Notes under the pieces: model-generated | What the model was told of the DNA's origin: nothing | What the model saw: only the letters and a program-made list of their open reading frames with translations | The model's database searches: none | In this document: piece by piece, positions 24,421 to 35,700 of the stretch | Position numbering within the stretch: the stretch's first letter is position 1 | Layout: each line of letters begins with the position of its first letter | Program-made: the position numbers and the translations under genes | Assembly: GCA_015066445.1 (NCBI GenBank) | Contig: SVOK01000019.1 | Span: 1-38,793 of the forward strand | Reading direction: 5' to 3' | DNA length: 38,793 bases | DNA from: Oscillospiraceae bacterium | GTDB lineage: Bacteria; Bacillota; Clostridia; Oscillospirales; Acutalibacteraceae

Positions 24421-25635
24421 TTATTTATTTAAAAGTCGGTTCATAATATCAGGACCGTGCTCCACAAAAATTCCGCTTGACTCGGCAGCCTGCTCAGTAA
24501 AGCTTTCTACACCCGATTTAGGGGCACTGCTATCAAAAATAAGATAAGGTACCGGGGCAGAAGAATGGGTCTTTGTTTCGAGCGGTGTCGGGTGGTCAGG
24601 CATAATAAGTATGCGATAGCTTTCGCCGCAGTTTTCTAAGTATTCAAGCATAAGCTTTAGCGAGCGGCTATCAATCAGCTCTATTGCCTTGACCTTGTTT
24701 TCCGCCTCGCCTCTGTGACCGCACTCATCGGGAGCTTCAAAATGAAGATATACCAATTCCGTACCGTTCTTAAAGCACTCTATACCCGCCTTGGTCTTTG
24801 CTTCGAAATCGGTATCAATATAACCTGTAGCCCCCTCAACATCGGGAGTTTTAGTTCCTGCGCAGATTCCTATTCCTTTGAGAAGGTCAACAGCGCTGAT
24901 AATTGCGGCGTTGACACCATTTTTCTCTTTAAAATTCTGTAGCTCCGGCTTTCTGCCCTCACCCCAGAGCCAGATAGAGTTGGCTTCGTTTTTGCCCTCA
25001 GCTCTGCGCTTCAGGTTAACGGGATGATTCTTTAAAATATCATAGCTCTTTTTCATAAGCTCAATTAAAGGCGCAGCATTTTCATTTTTGCTTAAATATT
25101 CACCTATAACTCTGCCGCTTATATCGTGAGGAGGAGTCATCTCACCTAAATCAGTAGTACCGTTGCTCACAACAAGACAATGGCGGTAGCTTACGCCGCC
25201 GTAGAATTTATAAATCTCATTTCCAAGCTTTTCTTCTACAGTTTTTATTATTTCGTGAGCCTCGGCAGTTGAAATATCGCCCGAGCAATAATCTACCATT
25301 GTTTTTTCATTATAATTTTCTTCGTCTGAGAGTGTAACTATATTACAACGAAGCGCAACATCGGTATCCTTAAGGTCAACACCTATAGATGCCGCCTCTA
25401 AAGGAGAGCGTCCTGTATAACAAACAAAGGGGTCATATCCTAAAACCGAAAGGTTTGCAACATCGCTGCCGGGCTTTAGTCCGTCAGCCACAGTACGGCA
25501 CATACCAACCTCAGCGGTTTTCGCCAAAGAATCCATATAAGGCTTATGCGCCTGCTCCATTGGGGTTTTGCCGTTTAAAAATTTTGCGTTATGGGTATCG
25601 GCCATACCATCACAAAGTAAAACTAAATATTTCAT
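24421..25635 (-). CDS. apgM: 2,3-bisphosphoglycerate-independent phosphoglycerate mutase (ApgM type)
   Basis: 404 residues. Alkaline-phosphatase-superfamily metal site: DGMAD at 9-13, the nucleophile segment GSDVANLSVLGYDP at 56-69, and the C-terminal DHPTPLETKTHSSAPVPYL (about 344-362) with the metal-binding Asp and two His. Interconverts 3- and 2-phosphoglycerate in glycolysis using Mn2+ or similar metals. Also annotated as homoserine-kinase-like in some databases. Single gene with AGGAG upstream of the start. Confidence 0.95.
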   Translation of the reverse strand: MKYLVLLCDGMADTHNAKFLNGKTPMEQAHKPYMDSLAKTAEVGMCRTVADGLKPGSDVANLSVLGYDPFVCYTGRSPLEAASIGVDLKDTDVALRCNIVTLSDEENYNEKTMVDYCSGDISTAEAHEIIKTVEEKLGNEIYKFYGGVSYRHCLVVSNGTTDLGEMTPPHDISGRVIGEYLSKNENAAPLIELMKKSYDILKNHPVNLKRRAEGKNEANSIWLWGEGRKPELQNFKEKNGVNAAIISAVDLLKGIGICAGTKTPDVEGATGYIDTDFEAKTKAGIECFKNGTELVYLHFEAPDECGHRGEAENKVKAIELIDSRSLKLMLEYLENCGESYRILIMPDHPTPLETKTHSSAPVPYLIFDSSAPKSGVESFTEQAAESSGIFVEHGPDIMNRLLNK

Positions 25636-25750
25636 ATTTATTACCTCGCTCCTTTAATTTTATGCATTTTAATATTCTATTATCATTGTAATTATACCAA
25701 CTTGTTATTCTAAAGTAAAGTAATTAAACTTAAATTTATCTCTACTTAAC

Positions 25751-25789
25751 TTGAAAATAATTCTACAGTTTGGTATTATGTAGTAGAAT
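25751..25789 (+). promoter_or_regulatory. promoter of the U32 gene with overlapping inverted repeat
   Basis: TTGAAA at 25751-25756 and TATTAT at 25774-25779, spacer 17. The inverted repeat ATTCTAC (25760-25766) / GTAGAAT (25783-25789) brackets the -10 box, the expected place for a repressor operator; the regulator is unknown. Confidence 0.6.
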
Positions 25790-25828
25790 CAGTTTGAAAA
25801 ATAAAGAGAAATAACAAGGATTAAATAT

Positions 25829-27886
25829 ATGAAAGACATAAATTTGGGTGAGATTTTATCCCCCGTTGGAAACAAAGAAATGCTTGAAGCCGCCGTAAGA
25901 AGCGGAGCGGATGCGGTATATTTGGGCGCAAAGGATTTTTCTGCCCGCCGAAACGCAGAAAATTTTAGCTTTGAAGAGCTTAAGGATGCTATAAAATACT
26001 GCCATATCAGAGGTGTTAGGGTATACCTTACACTTAATATCGTTATAAAAAATTCCGAGCTTTCAGACGCCTTCAACCTCGCAAAAATTGCATACAATTC
26101 AGGTATTGACGGTATAATTGTGCAGGATTTGGGACTTGCACGGATTCTGCACGAAAATATTCCTGAGCTAAAGCTTCACGCTTCTACCCAAATGTCAGTA
26201 CATTCACCCTCCGCTCTGCCAATACTTAAAAGCTTAGGCTTTACTCAGGTAGTGGCGGCGAGAGAAATGTCCCGACAAGAGCTTGAAGCACTCTGCAAAA
26301 AAGCCAAAGAGCTTGATATTACGGTAGAGGTTTTTGTTCACGGTGCGCTTTGTATGTGTGTGTCAGGTCAATGCTTAATGTCAGCCTTTTTAGGCTCACG
26401 CAGCGGAAACCGAGGTCTTTGCGCAGGCCCCTGCCGACTTCCCTTTAAGGTAACAGGCGGTACAGGCCACGATTTAAGCCTTAAAGACCTCTCTCTTTTA
26501 GAATTTATACCCGAGCTTTATAAAATGGGTGTGCGTTCCTTTAAAATTGAGGGCAGAATGAAGCGCCCCGAATATGTTGCTGCCGCCACCGCCGCTTGCA
26601 GGCAGGCGCTTGATAACGGCAGAGTGGAAACCGAGCTTGATGAAACACTTAAAAATGTTTTCTCCCGTTCAGGCTTTACCGACGGTTACTACCAAAACCG
26701 CTTAGGAAAAGATATGTTCGGTATAAGAACTAAAGAGGACGTGCTTTCAGCCGATAAGGCTTTTCCCACACTTCACGAACTATACCGAGGGGAAAGAAAA
26801 TGTGTGGAGCTAAGAGTTAAAGCTGAAATTTTAAGAGATAAACCGATATCCTTGACTCTCGCCGACGGCGAAAACACCGTTACCGTTTACGGTAATATTC
26901 CGCAAGAGGCAAAAACAAAAGATTTAAGCTATGACGATGCTTTAAAAAGCATAACCAAATTCGGAGCGACTCCTTATTATTTAAAGGACGGCAATATATC
27001 ACTCGAAAGCGGACTTTTTGTTTCAGCGGGAGAGCTTAACGCCTTAAGACGTGACGCCTGCGAAAAATTGGATAAAAAAAGAGCCGAGGTGAAAATCACA
27101 CCTACGGACAGCTGCTATTCTCAAAATATTATTAACACTGTACCCTCTAAAAGCTTTAAGACAGTAGCCCGATTTGAAAATGCCGAGCAAATACCCGAAA
27201 ATTTAAACGGCATTGATGCGGTTTTATTTCCTTTAGAGGCTGAGCCCGACTTCAGCTGCAATCTGCCGCTTATTGCGGATATACCAAGAGGAATAATAAA
27301 CGAGGAATTAATAGAAAACCGACTAAAACTTTTCAAAGAAAAAGGCTTTAAAGCCGCCCTTTGCGGAAATTTGGCAGCAGTGGAAATCGCCAAAAAATCA
27401 GGCTTTTATATTATTGCGGGTGAAGGACTCAATTTAACAAACAGCGAGAGTCTTGAAACCGCAAAACAGCTTGGCGCTTTGGCGGCGGTCATTTCACCCG
27501 AGGAGCTGATCAAAGAAAGCCGTGATATTTACTCACCCATACCAAAAGGCATAATAGCATACGGTAATATACCGCTTATGCTTTTTAAAAACTGCCCCTT
27601 AAAAAACGGAATTTCCTGCAAAGAATGTGATAAAAAGGGAGTTATAACCGACCGTTTGGGGGTTGAATTCCCCGTACGTTGCCGTATGGGCTACAGCGAG
27701 CTTTTAAACAGCGTACCTATTTGGCTTGCCGACCGAAAAGCTGAGCTTAAAGGCTTTGATTTTTCAGTTCTTTATTTCACCCGTGAAAGTAAAGAACAGG
27801 TATCAGAGGTGATATCAGCTTACACTAACGGTTCTAAGCCCGACACCAAGCACACACGCGGTCTTTATTACAGAGGAACTCTTTAG
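25829..27886 (+). CDS. U32 family protein with DUF3656-like C-terminal region (RlhA/YrrO type)
   Basis: 685 residues. The N-terminal U32 barrel begins GEILSPVGNKEMLEAAVRSG and continues to the conserved EVFVHGALCMCVSGQCLMSA (about 171-190), then GNRGLCAGPCRLPFKV with the four-Cys cluster region. The C-terminal part (about 320-640) fits the DUF3656 insertion found in the RlhA subgroup. RlhA hydroxylates C2501 of 23S rRNA in E. coli; other U32 proteins modify tRNA (TrhP) or quinone precursors, so RNA modification is more likely than proteolysis. The C-terminal KGISCKECDKKGVIT-type Cys block is here as NGISCKECDKKGVITDR. Confidence 0.88.
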   Translation: MKDINLGEILSPVGNKEMLEAAVRSGADAVYLGAKDFSARRNAENFSFEELKDAIKYCHIRGVRVYLTLNIVIKNSELSDAFNLAKIAYNSGIDGIIVQDLGLARILHENIPELKLHASTQMSVHSPSALPILKSLGFTQVVAAREMSRQELEALCKKAKELDITVEVFVHGALCMCVSGQCLMSAFLGSRSGNRGLCAGPCRLPFKVTGGTGHDLSLKDLSLLEFIPELYKMGVRSFKIEGRMKRPEYVAAATAACRQALDNGRVETELDETLKNVFSRSGFTDGYYQNRLGKDMFGIRTKEDVLSADKAFPTLHELYRGERKCVELRVKAEILRDKPISLTLADGENTVTVYGNIPQEAKTKDLSYDDALKSITKFGATPYYLKDGNISLESGLFVSAGELNALRRDACEKLDKKRAEVKITPTDSCYSQNIINTVPSKSFKTVARFENAEQIPENLNGIDAVLFPLEAEPDFSCNLPLIADIPRGIINEELIENRLKLFKEKGFKAALCGNLAAVEIAKKSGFYIIAGEGLNLTNSESLETAKQLGALAAVISPEELIKESRDIYSPIPKGIIAYGNIPLMLFKNCPLKNGISCKECDKKGVITDRLGVEFPVRCRMGYSELLNSVPIWLADRKAELKGFDFSVLYFTRESKEQVSEVISAYTNGSKPDTKHTRGLYYRGTL

Positions 27887-27892
27887 ATTATA

Positions 27893-27930
27893 AAAAACGC
27901 ACCCATAACAAAAGTTATGAGTGCGTTTTA
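27893..27930 (+). terminator. intrinsic terminator after the U32 gene
   Basis: AAAACGCAC-CC-ATAAC pairs with GTTAT-GA-GTGCGTTTT around an AAAA loop, directly after the U32 stop and ahead of the tRNA fragment. Confidence 0.85.
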
Positions 27931-27933
27931 AAT

Positions 27934-27995
<62 letters not shown>

Positions 27996-28202
27996 ACAAG
28001 CATAAACGCACCCCATACTAATTGTGATAATCGGCATTCCCGTTGGGATATAAAGAGAAATATTAGTAAATTTAAATCTGTAAAAGGTATGTTGATTAAT
28101 GTGGATATCTTGTTAACAACACAGGCCGTCGGTAATGCTACCTTGTTATAAATATTCTACAGGGATTATATTTAATATAAAAACTTAGAATATTAAAACG
28201 GT
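27996..28202. other. gene-free stretch after the tRNA fragment
   Basis: No ORF or RNA recognised. The ten bases AAACGCACCC occur here (28004-28013) and again in the terminator left of the tRNA fragment (27895-27904), so the fragment is bracketed by a short direct repeat. Confidence 0.4.
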
Positions 28203-28427
28203 TTACAACAATATGTCTTCTATGACATATTGCAGATGAATTAATTCCAATTTTTCCTGATTACATAGTTCAACAAATTCTTCTGCTTTTTGTTTATCAA
28301 AAAATATATCTTCCACAGTCATTAATACATTTTCATAGGTGTCAAGTGCGGTGATACCATATACTTTATACTCACAGTTGTCTTCATCTAAAACAATATC
28401 AGCTCTTAATTTATAAACTACTTGCAA
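28203..28427 (-). CDS. DUF6514-like small protein
   Basis: 74 residues. The pattern YKVYGITALDTYENVLMTVE, DIFFDKQKAEEFVELCN, and HLQYVIEDIL at the C-terminus fits the small clostridial DUF6514 family (beta hairpin plus helix, ending in an H-x-x-x-V-I-E-D motif). Function unknown. It lies six bases downstream of the XRE/zinc-ribbon gene on the same strand, so the two are co-transcribed. Confidence 0.7.
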   Translation of the reverse strand: MQVVYKLRADIVLDEDNCEYKVYGITALDTYENVLMTVEDIFFDKQKAEEFVELCNQEKLELIHLQYVIEDILL

Positions 28428-28433
28428 AGCTTT

Positions 28434-28862
28434 TCAGTCCTTAAAATTTTTCTGAGGTTTCTTCATAATTACATTTGAATTTATTAAATGTTTCCAACTT
28501 AATTTTTGACCACAATTATCACAGTAACTTTGCCAATGGTTTTGTAATAAAGAATTACAATAGGGACATATCGGTGTATATGTATAAATATTTTCTCGTT
28601 TATTACAGTAAACAGTATTAACATACATTGCTACTGAGCGATCTTTATCTTTTGATTTGCAATTAATTAAAAGGTCATTTGGTTCGAGTTCTAAAGCAGA
28701 ACATAGTTTTTCTAAACTGTTTATGGTAGGAACCTGTTTTCCGCTTATTATATTATTTATAAATCTTCTCGAAAGACCGGACTTTTCGGATAACGATTCC
28801 AGAGTCATATTATTTTCGTCAATAACCTTTAAAATATTAGATGCTAATTCCTTTACGAACAT
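28434..28862 (-). CDS. XRE-type regulator with C-terminal zinc ribbon
   Basis: 142 residues. Helix-turn-helix at about 5-65 (TLESLSEKSGLSRRFINNII core). After a short linker a zinc-ribbon-like segment with CPYC (about 99-102) and CDNCG (about 114-118) would bind one metal ion; the tail is basic. The combination may add protein or DNA contacts. It is divergent from the sigma-factor gene and may control it. Confidence 0.8.
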   Translation of the reverse strand: MFVKELASNILKVIDENNMTLESLSEKSGLSRRFINNIISGKQVPTINSLEKLCSALELEPNDLLINCKSKDKDRSVAMYVNTVYCNKRENIYTYTPICPYCNSLLQNHWQSYCDNCGQKLSWKHLINSNVIMKKPQKNFKD

Positions 28863-29085
28863 TGTAGAAACCTCACACTTCTTGTAGAAGGTTGAGTTTT
28901 ACATTAGAGTATTTTGGAAAATTTTAGTAGGAACTATAGTTCACAAAATTAATTTTTTATGATATTTTTTTGCAAATTTTAAAATTTATATAAACCCTAT
29001 ACCTATATATACGATTTAAAAATACTATTTGTGACAAAATCTATTTTATCGCTACAAAATACTGGAAATTTAATAATACAAATGG

Positions 29086-29091
29086 TATAAT
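29086..29091 (+). promoter_or_regulatory. -10 box of the sigma-factor gene
   Basis: TATAAT, with a weak TGGAAA 17 bases upstream; the transcript start would be just before the GGAGGG ribosome site. The gap 28863-29118 is otherwise very AT-rich and gene-free. Confidence 0.5.
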
Positions 29092-29118
29092 TCAAAAAAG
29101 AATTTGGAGGGATTTTTT

Positions 29119-29517
29119 ATGCTACAGTTTTATTTAAGTTTAATTGAAACCGAAGAAGAAAAATCGAAGTTTGAACGACTTTACAATCAATATAAGAAAT
29201 TACTGAAATATATTGCCGTTGATATGCTTCAAGATGAGTTTTTAGCAGAAGATGCCGTTCATGAAGCATTTATTAAATTGACACGCCATATCAAAGGTGT
29301 TGACGAAAACGACCGTCACAAAACCAAAGCATTTGTCGTTATAATTATTAAAAGTGTTTGCATAGATATGCTTAGAAAGGACAGTAATAAAGCTACCATA
29401 GTCAGTTTAGAAGAAATGGATAATATGGGTTATACCAGTAATGATTCGTTTGAAAATATAGAATTGCAGGAAGTTTATTCTGGTGGAGTGAAGCAGAAAC
29501 TTGGACAACAACTGTAA
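29119..29517 (+). pseudogene. sigma-70-family factor lacking region 4, fused at its 3' end to foreign sequence
   Basis: 132 residues from the ATG at 29119, seven bases after GGAGGG (the frame back to 29104 is not needed). Region 2 is clear: FERLYNQYKKLLKYIAVDML, EFLAEDAVHEAFIKLTRHI and TKAFVVIIIKSVCIDMLRKD match the DNA-melting and -10 recognition helices of small ECF-like sigma factors. After SFENIELQEVY, where region 4 should follow, the sequence changes and stops after ~12 residues. The following DNA is the 3' end of a different gene in another frame (next entry). A deletion or recombination thus removed region 4; without it -35 recognition is lost, so the gene is probably inactive or acts as a decoy. 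Confidence 0.8.
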
Positions 29518-29651
29518 ACGATTATTATCTTTCGTTCTATAAAACAGTTTCTGTAAACAGCGGTAAATACCGTGTAAAAGCAGATATTGTTGTATATAGC
29601 GGCAGTGCAAGCGAAAGTATCACCCATTACAGTTCAGAAAAAGAGTTTTAA
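29481..29651 (+). pseudogene. 3' remnant of a secreted hypothetical protein
   Basis: In the frame starting at 29481 there is an uninterrupted reading WWSEAETWTTTVNDYYLSFY and onward to SSEKEF and a stop at 29649-29651. The Thr/Val/Tyr-rich strands resemble the C-terminal beta domain of small secreted clostridial proteins. It has no start and is joined to the sigma gene at about 29480 (29518-29648 has no other use). Confidence 0.7.
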
Positions 29652-29698
29652 GTTTGTATTTTTTAACTAACACTCACTATTGACTGAACGAAAGTTCT

Positions 29699-29744
29699 AA
29701 AAATAGCGGGAATGAATATTTTAATTCGTTCCCGCTATTTTTTT
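29699..29744 (+). terminator. strong terminator upstream of the Rhs gene
   Basis: A 19-bp stem starts AAAAATAGCGGGAATGAAT (one G-T wobble with the other arm) and is followed by seven T. It lies only 46 bases before the Rhs start codon, with no evident promoter in between; either it ends the upstream remnant or it attenuates the toxin gene. Confidence 0.85.
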
Positions 29745-29789
29745 ATCAAACAAAACAAATTATTTTACAAAAAGAAAGGAATGGGATTT

Positions 29790-32700
29790 ATGTCAAAAAC
29801 ATTGAGAAGTATATTGTCGGTGTTTATAGCTGTTGCATTAGTTTTAACTGCAATACCTTTTACGGCGATAGCAGAGGCAATCGATATATCTGATGTTAAA
29901 GCAGAGGTTGAAACAGTTGATAATAGTGCGGACAGTAATGTTAAGGAACAATCAAAAACAGCGCCTTCAATTTTAGGTGAGTTGGTTGACAAAAGAGAAT
30001 CAAATGTAAAGCATTTTAAAATGAGTGACGGCACCATTACTGCTGCTGTTTACCCTTACGATGTGCATTTTGAAAATGCTGACGGCAAATTTTTGGACAT
30101 TGATAACAGCCTTTCTTCTGAAAATGACGGTACTGACGACGTTTTTTCAAACAAAAATAACGAAACCTTTGTTAAATTTATGAAGAAAAGCAATCCAAAT
30201 AAGCTTTATACAATTAACAAGGGTGACCATAAAATAAAAGTATCTATTGATGGTGTTTCTAAGGTTGAAGCTGTTTTACAAGAAAATAATAAGAACACCG
30301 TAACTGACGAAAAATATACTTTAAAAAATATAGGCAGCAAAATTAGTTATGCCGACATTTTGAATAATACAGATATAGAATATACTTTAATCTCAACCGA
30401 GATTAAAGAAAATATCATTTTAAAAGAAAAGGTTGATTTTAACAGCCTTATTTATACATATCATTTAAGTGAAAGCATAAATGCTGTTCAAAAAGATAGT
30501 AAAAATATCACCCTGTATGACAAGGACGGAAATTTTGTTTTTAATATTTCTGCGCCTGTTATGTGGGACTCTAACGATAATTATTCCGAAGCTTTAAGCC
30601 TTGAAATATTAGAAAACAAAAACAGCAAAATAAAGGTTAAGCTTAGTTGGGAAATTCCTGAAGATTTCAAATATCCTATAACTATTGACCCTGTGGCAGA
30701 ACCAGTAATTGACCGAAATCAAATACAGGACACGCATATTATCGCAAGTAATCCAACCCAGAATTATGACGTAAACAATCATATAAGAGTGCGGAACGAC
30801 GGCTATGCAATGCTCAGATTCCCTACTCCAAATTTAGAAAAAGGCGATAAAATAGTTCATGCTCAGTTAGCTTTAGCACCCTACGGCGCTTATGACACCT
30901 CTAATGCGAATTATTCGAATGTAAATAGCTTTAATCCCCCACTTTATATAACTACACATAAAATTCTGCGAACATGGGAAGAAACTACTGCAACATATAA
31001 TAACATAAACCCCGAAAACGGATTTTATGACGGTATAACACAGTCATACGCAGTTGTAGATAACAACAGTCATTATTACTATTGGGATATAACCCGTCTT
31101 CTTAATGAATGGGTTGAAGGCTATAGCACTAACTACGGCGTGTTATTTAAGTATGCAGCGCCACCATCGGACGGAAGCGTTTTTGACTCGTTTTTCTGTT
31201 CTACCAATGGTCTTTATCTTCCTGTAGAAGCAAGACCGCAATTAATTTACCAATACATAAATGAAACAGGAGTTGAGAATTACTTTTCATATCACACACA
31301 GGATTTGGGCTATGCTGGAACAGCCTATACCAACGATATTACTGGTAATCTAACTATAGTAAACCCTGTAGTACACTCAGGCGGCTCAGTTAATGCTATA
31401 GATGTGGCTTTAGTATACAATGCTGATACAGTATATAAAACCGATGCACCGTATGGCAGAGGTTGGAAGCTTAATTATTCTCAAACCATTGAGCTTGATA
31501 TAGATGCTCAAACTGTAATAGGTACAGATCCCGAATACGCATATTATATCGACGGTGACGGCACAAAGCATTACTTTAAAAAGGATTCGGAAACAAGAAC
31601 TTGGGTAGATGAGATAAACCCCGAGCGTAAAATCATTTGTGACAGTATAAAGCAAAATTTAATTATTAAAGATAATAACGGTAATTCTTTGTATTTTTAC
31701 AGAAGTGATGTTACTGGCTTATGGCATTTGTATGCAAGTGATGATTCATATTATAACGGTATCCATATAACGCTAGATTCCGCAAATCCATATAAAATAA
31801 CAAAAATTACTTCTTCCCCAACACGAACGGTAGATTTTAGTTATAGTCAGTATGGTTTTTTGGATAGAATAACTTACTATGACGGTGATACTGCTAAATC
31901 TGTTTATATAGGCTATAATAATTACGTTACTACACATAACAACGGTATAAGTGATATAACATTCGCTGACGGCAAAGTAGTTCAATATCATTATCATAAC
32001 GATAATACAACCACCGAAAACAAAGAAAATTATTTTATATCAAAAATATATGATATCGACGGTACCCATACAGCATACGACTATCATTGGAACTTTAAAA
32101 ACAAAGTAGCAAGTGTTACAAGCTATGACAACAGCTCTACCCCTGTTCAGGGTGATAGAATGAGTATTAGCTACAGTACCACAAGCAGTACCTTTACCGA
32201 TGAAGTCAATAACCGCAAATATTTGTATACTTTTTCAAAGCAAGGTACCTTGGAAAGTACTGTTGACGTGACTGATAATGACGGTAACGGCTACGGTCAG
32301 TATTATAAATACGGTCAATATGACAGCAACCAGAATTTCCAAATATCTAATCTTGACAATGTTTCTTTTTTGAGTAAATCTCAAAAAAGCACCGTAAATT
32401 TACTAAAAAATCATAGCTTTGAATATGATGGAGAGCATAGCTTTACTGCTTGGAACGAAACCACAAGCACTGCAAGCGGCGGCTATACCACCGAAAAAAG
32501 CCATATAGGCGCAAGGTCATATAAAATAACCCGTCCTGCATCAAGTGACTGCTCAAGAGCAATAGGGTTTTATTATATGTACATTGAGGGCGGAAAAACC
32601 TATACTCTTTCTGCTTATGTCAATACAAGCGCTATGACCTCTGCTGGCAAAGGCGCAAGCCTTATGTTTATAGACACCGAAAAGGTTTATGAAAGCGAAT

Positions 32701-35700
32701 ATATTACCGAAGCTATAGACAAATGGCAAAGACTTTCATTAACATTCACTGCCAAGAGGTCAGAATATGTAAGTATTTGCATGAATCTTTGCGGAGCTAC
32801 AGGCAGCGTTTATTTTGATAATATTCAGCTTGAAGTAGGCGACCTTTCGGACTATAATCTTCTTGAAAACGCAGGATTTGAAGATGATAACTCCTCTTCG
32901 CCGAGAGGCTGGAGTCCCTCAACAAACAAAGGAAGTATAAGCGAAACAACTAAAATATCAGGTAATAGAGCAATTTCTATTCAAGGTAGTGCCAGTATAC
33001 ACAAGCATTATCTGCAAACATTAGCTGTTCCAAACGGTAAAAACGGTGACACCTATGTTGCCTCTGCCTTTGCTAAAGCCAATTCTGTTCCTGCAATTGG
33101 TTGGCGATTTACTGTTTTGATACGTTTTCTTAAAAACGGTAGTATGGTTAATGAAGAAAATATTTTATTTAATTCATATACTACAGAATGGCAAAAAATT
33201 GCCGGTGTTGCTAAGGCAACAGGCGACTATGATACGGTTACGTTTTGGTTGCTTTATTATAACAACTGCAATACGGTTTATTTCGACAATGCCCAGCTTA
33301 TTAAGGATACCTTTGGAAACACATATAAGTATGACGAAGAAGGTAACCTTGTAAGCAGTATAGATTTACAGGATAAAGAAGAATACACCTTTAAATACAA
33401 TATAAGTAATAAGCTTATAAAGGAAAACTCGATTACAGGCAGCAAAATTCTTTACAGCTATACTTCACCCTATAACAATGAGCTGAGAACCGTTACCGCA
33501 GGCGGGGTTTCTTCTCTTTATACTTATGACGATAACGGAAATCCTACCTCCTCGGTCACAATGGGAAGCGATTTGGTTGACGGTAAGGTTTATTATTTAC
33601 AAAATGTGTATTATTCAAAATTCCTCGGCGTCACAGAGGAATATCTTGATATTTACGGACATGCCGCTATGGGCTTAAAGGTCACATTAGACGATTACAC
33701 CGACAGCTACCCTTACCAACGCTGGATATTACGCAAAAATAATGAAACCTCATATTTTCTATCCCCAGAAAATTATCCCTCAATGTATTTAGGTGTTTGC
33801 TATACTGCAGACGGTGTAGGACTTGCCACATACGCCTTTGGCGAGGTGCAATATCATACACTCCAGTTAAATAAAACATACGGAAATATATACTGTATGG
33901 AATTTTATAGAAATACCGGCTATAACATTGATACAGACGGTAGTAATGTTTATGCTTATTCAAAGCACGGCGGAGAAATTCAGCAATTCGCATTTATCCC
34001 CGTTGAAGAAAATATGAGCGTCACTACCCCAGCAATAACCTCTACCGCCACATATACCGAAAGCGGTGAATACACAAGCTCTGTAACCGACAGCAGAGGC
34101 AATACCACACACTATGAATATAATGAGGATAGAGGCTACTTAAAATCCGAAACAAATGCAAAGGGTGTTAAAACAAGCTATACCTACAACTCGGGCGAGC
34201 TGCTTGAAAAGGTAAATGTCGGCAGTTCTAATGTTACCTACGGTTATGATAACGCAAAACGGTTATCCTCTATAACCTCCCCCTCGGGTACTGTCTACGG
34301 CTTTACCTATGACAGCTTCGGCAGAAGCGATACTGTTAAGGTGGGCTCAAGAACTTTAAGCGACTATCTCTACGACTCTAAGGGCAGAGCGGATACCTTT
34401 ACCTACGGTAACGGCACTACCGTTAAATACGGCTATGACCACCTTAACCGCCAGACCTCGACTACAATTAACAATGTGCTGAGGTATAATAAGCTTTATG
34501 ACGGTCATTCAAGACTTTTGCAGATTGAGGATATTTTACTCGGCAAAAAAGTTAGGTATGAATACGATATTCTTGACCGTGCTGTCGGTGAACGGCTTAT
34601 TAACACAGCTACAAATAAAGTGTATGCTGATTTAAAAATCCGTTATGACGATACCAAAAACCGAGTGGCTGGCTATGACGTTAATATTGAGGGTATTTCT
34701 AAAGCTACAGATTTTGTCTACGGCGGAAACGGTCTTGACCCCGATATTATCTCCTCAGTAAAGCATAACAACACAACAAAATTAAGCTATGCTTATGATA
34801 GCTTAAACCGCTTAAAAACAAGAACAATAAGCACCTCTACCCCATTTGTTACCGAATACGGATTTTTAAACGGTAATGGCACAATGCGCACAACCACTCT
34901 TGTAAAGACGGTTAAGAATGGCAATGATACTCTGCTGTATTCTTATGATAAATTAGGTAATATTACAAGCATAACTAAAAATAATAATTTAGTAGAAAGC
35001 TATACATACGATAACCTTAACCAGCTTAAAACCGTTACTGTTGAGAAAGGTGAGGTTGACGATGTATACACCTATACCTATGATAACGGCGGTAATATTT
35101 TAAGTGTAACATTAAATGGCGAGGTTATTAAAAGCTATACCTACGGTGACAGTGAGTGGAAAGACCTGTTAACTAATTACAACGGTGAGCGAGATTCTGA
35201 GGGACAGATAAAGGTATATCAATATGACGCTATAGGTAATCCCCTCTCCTACCGTAACGGTATGAGCTTTACTTGGGCAGACGGCAGAAAGCTTGCAACT
35301 GTTACTAAAGGAACAGACAGCATAAGCTATACCTACAATTCTGACGGATTAAGAACAAGCAAAACCGTAAACGGAACTGCAACCGAATATTACTGGCTTA
35401 ACGGTATGCTTCAAGGTCAGAAAACAGGCAGTGAGTATATAATTTTCTTACACGACGAAAACGGCACAGCCTACGGTTTCTTGCTTAAAAACGGTACTAC
35501 CGAGGAATACTATTATTACATATTCAATGCTCAGGGCGATGTTATAGGCATACTTGACAGCACAGGCACAAAAGTGGTAGAATATACTTATAATGTATGG
35601 GGTGAGCTTTTAGGCATAACAGGTACACTCAAAGACACTATAGGACAAAAGAATCCGCTTAGGTATCGTGGGTATTACTTTGATAGTGAGACGGGGTTCT

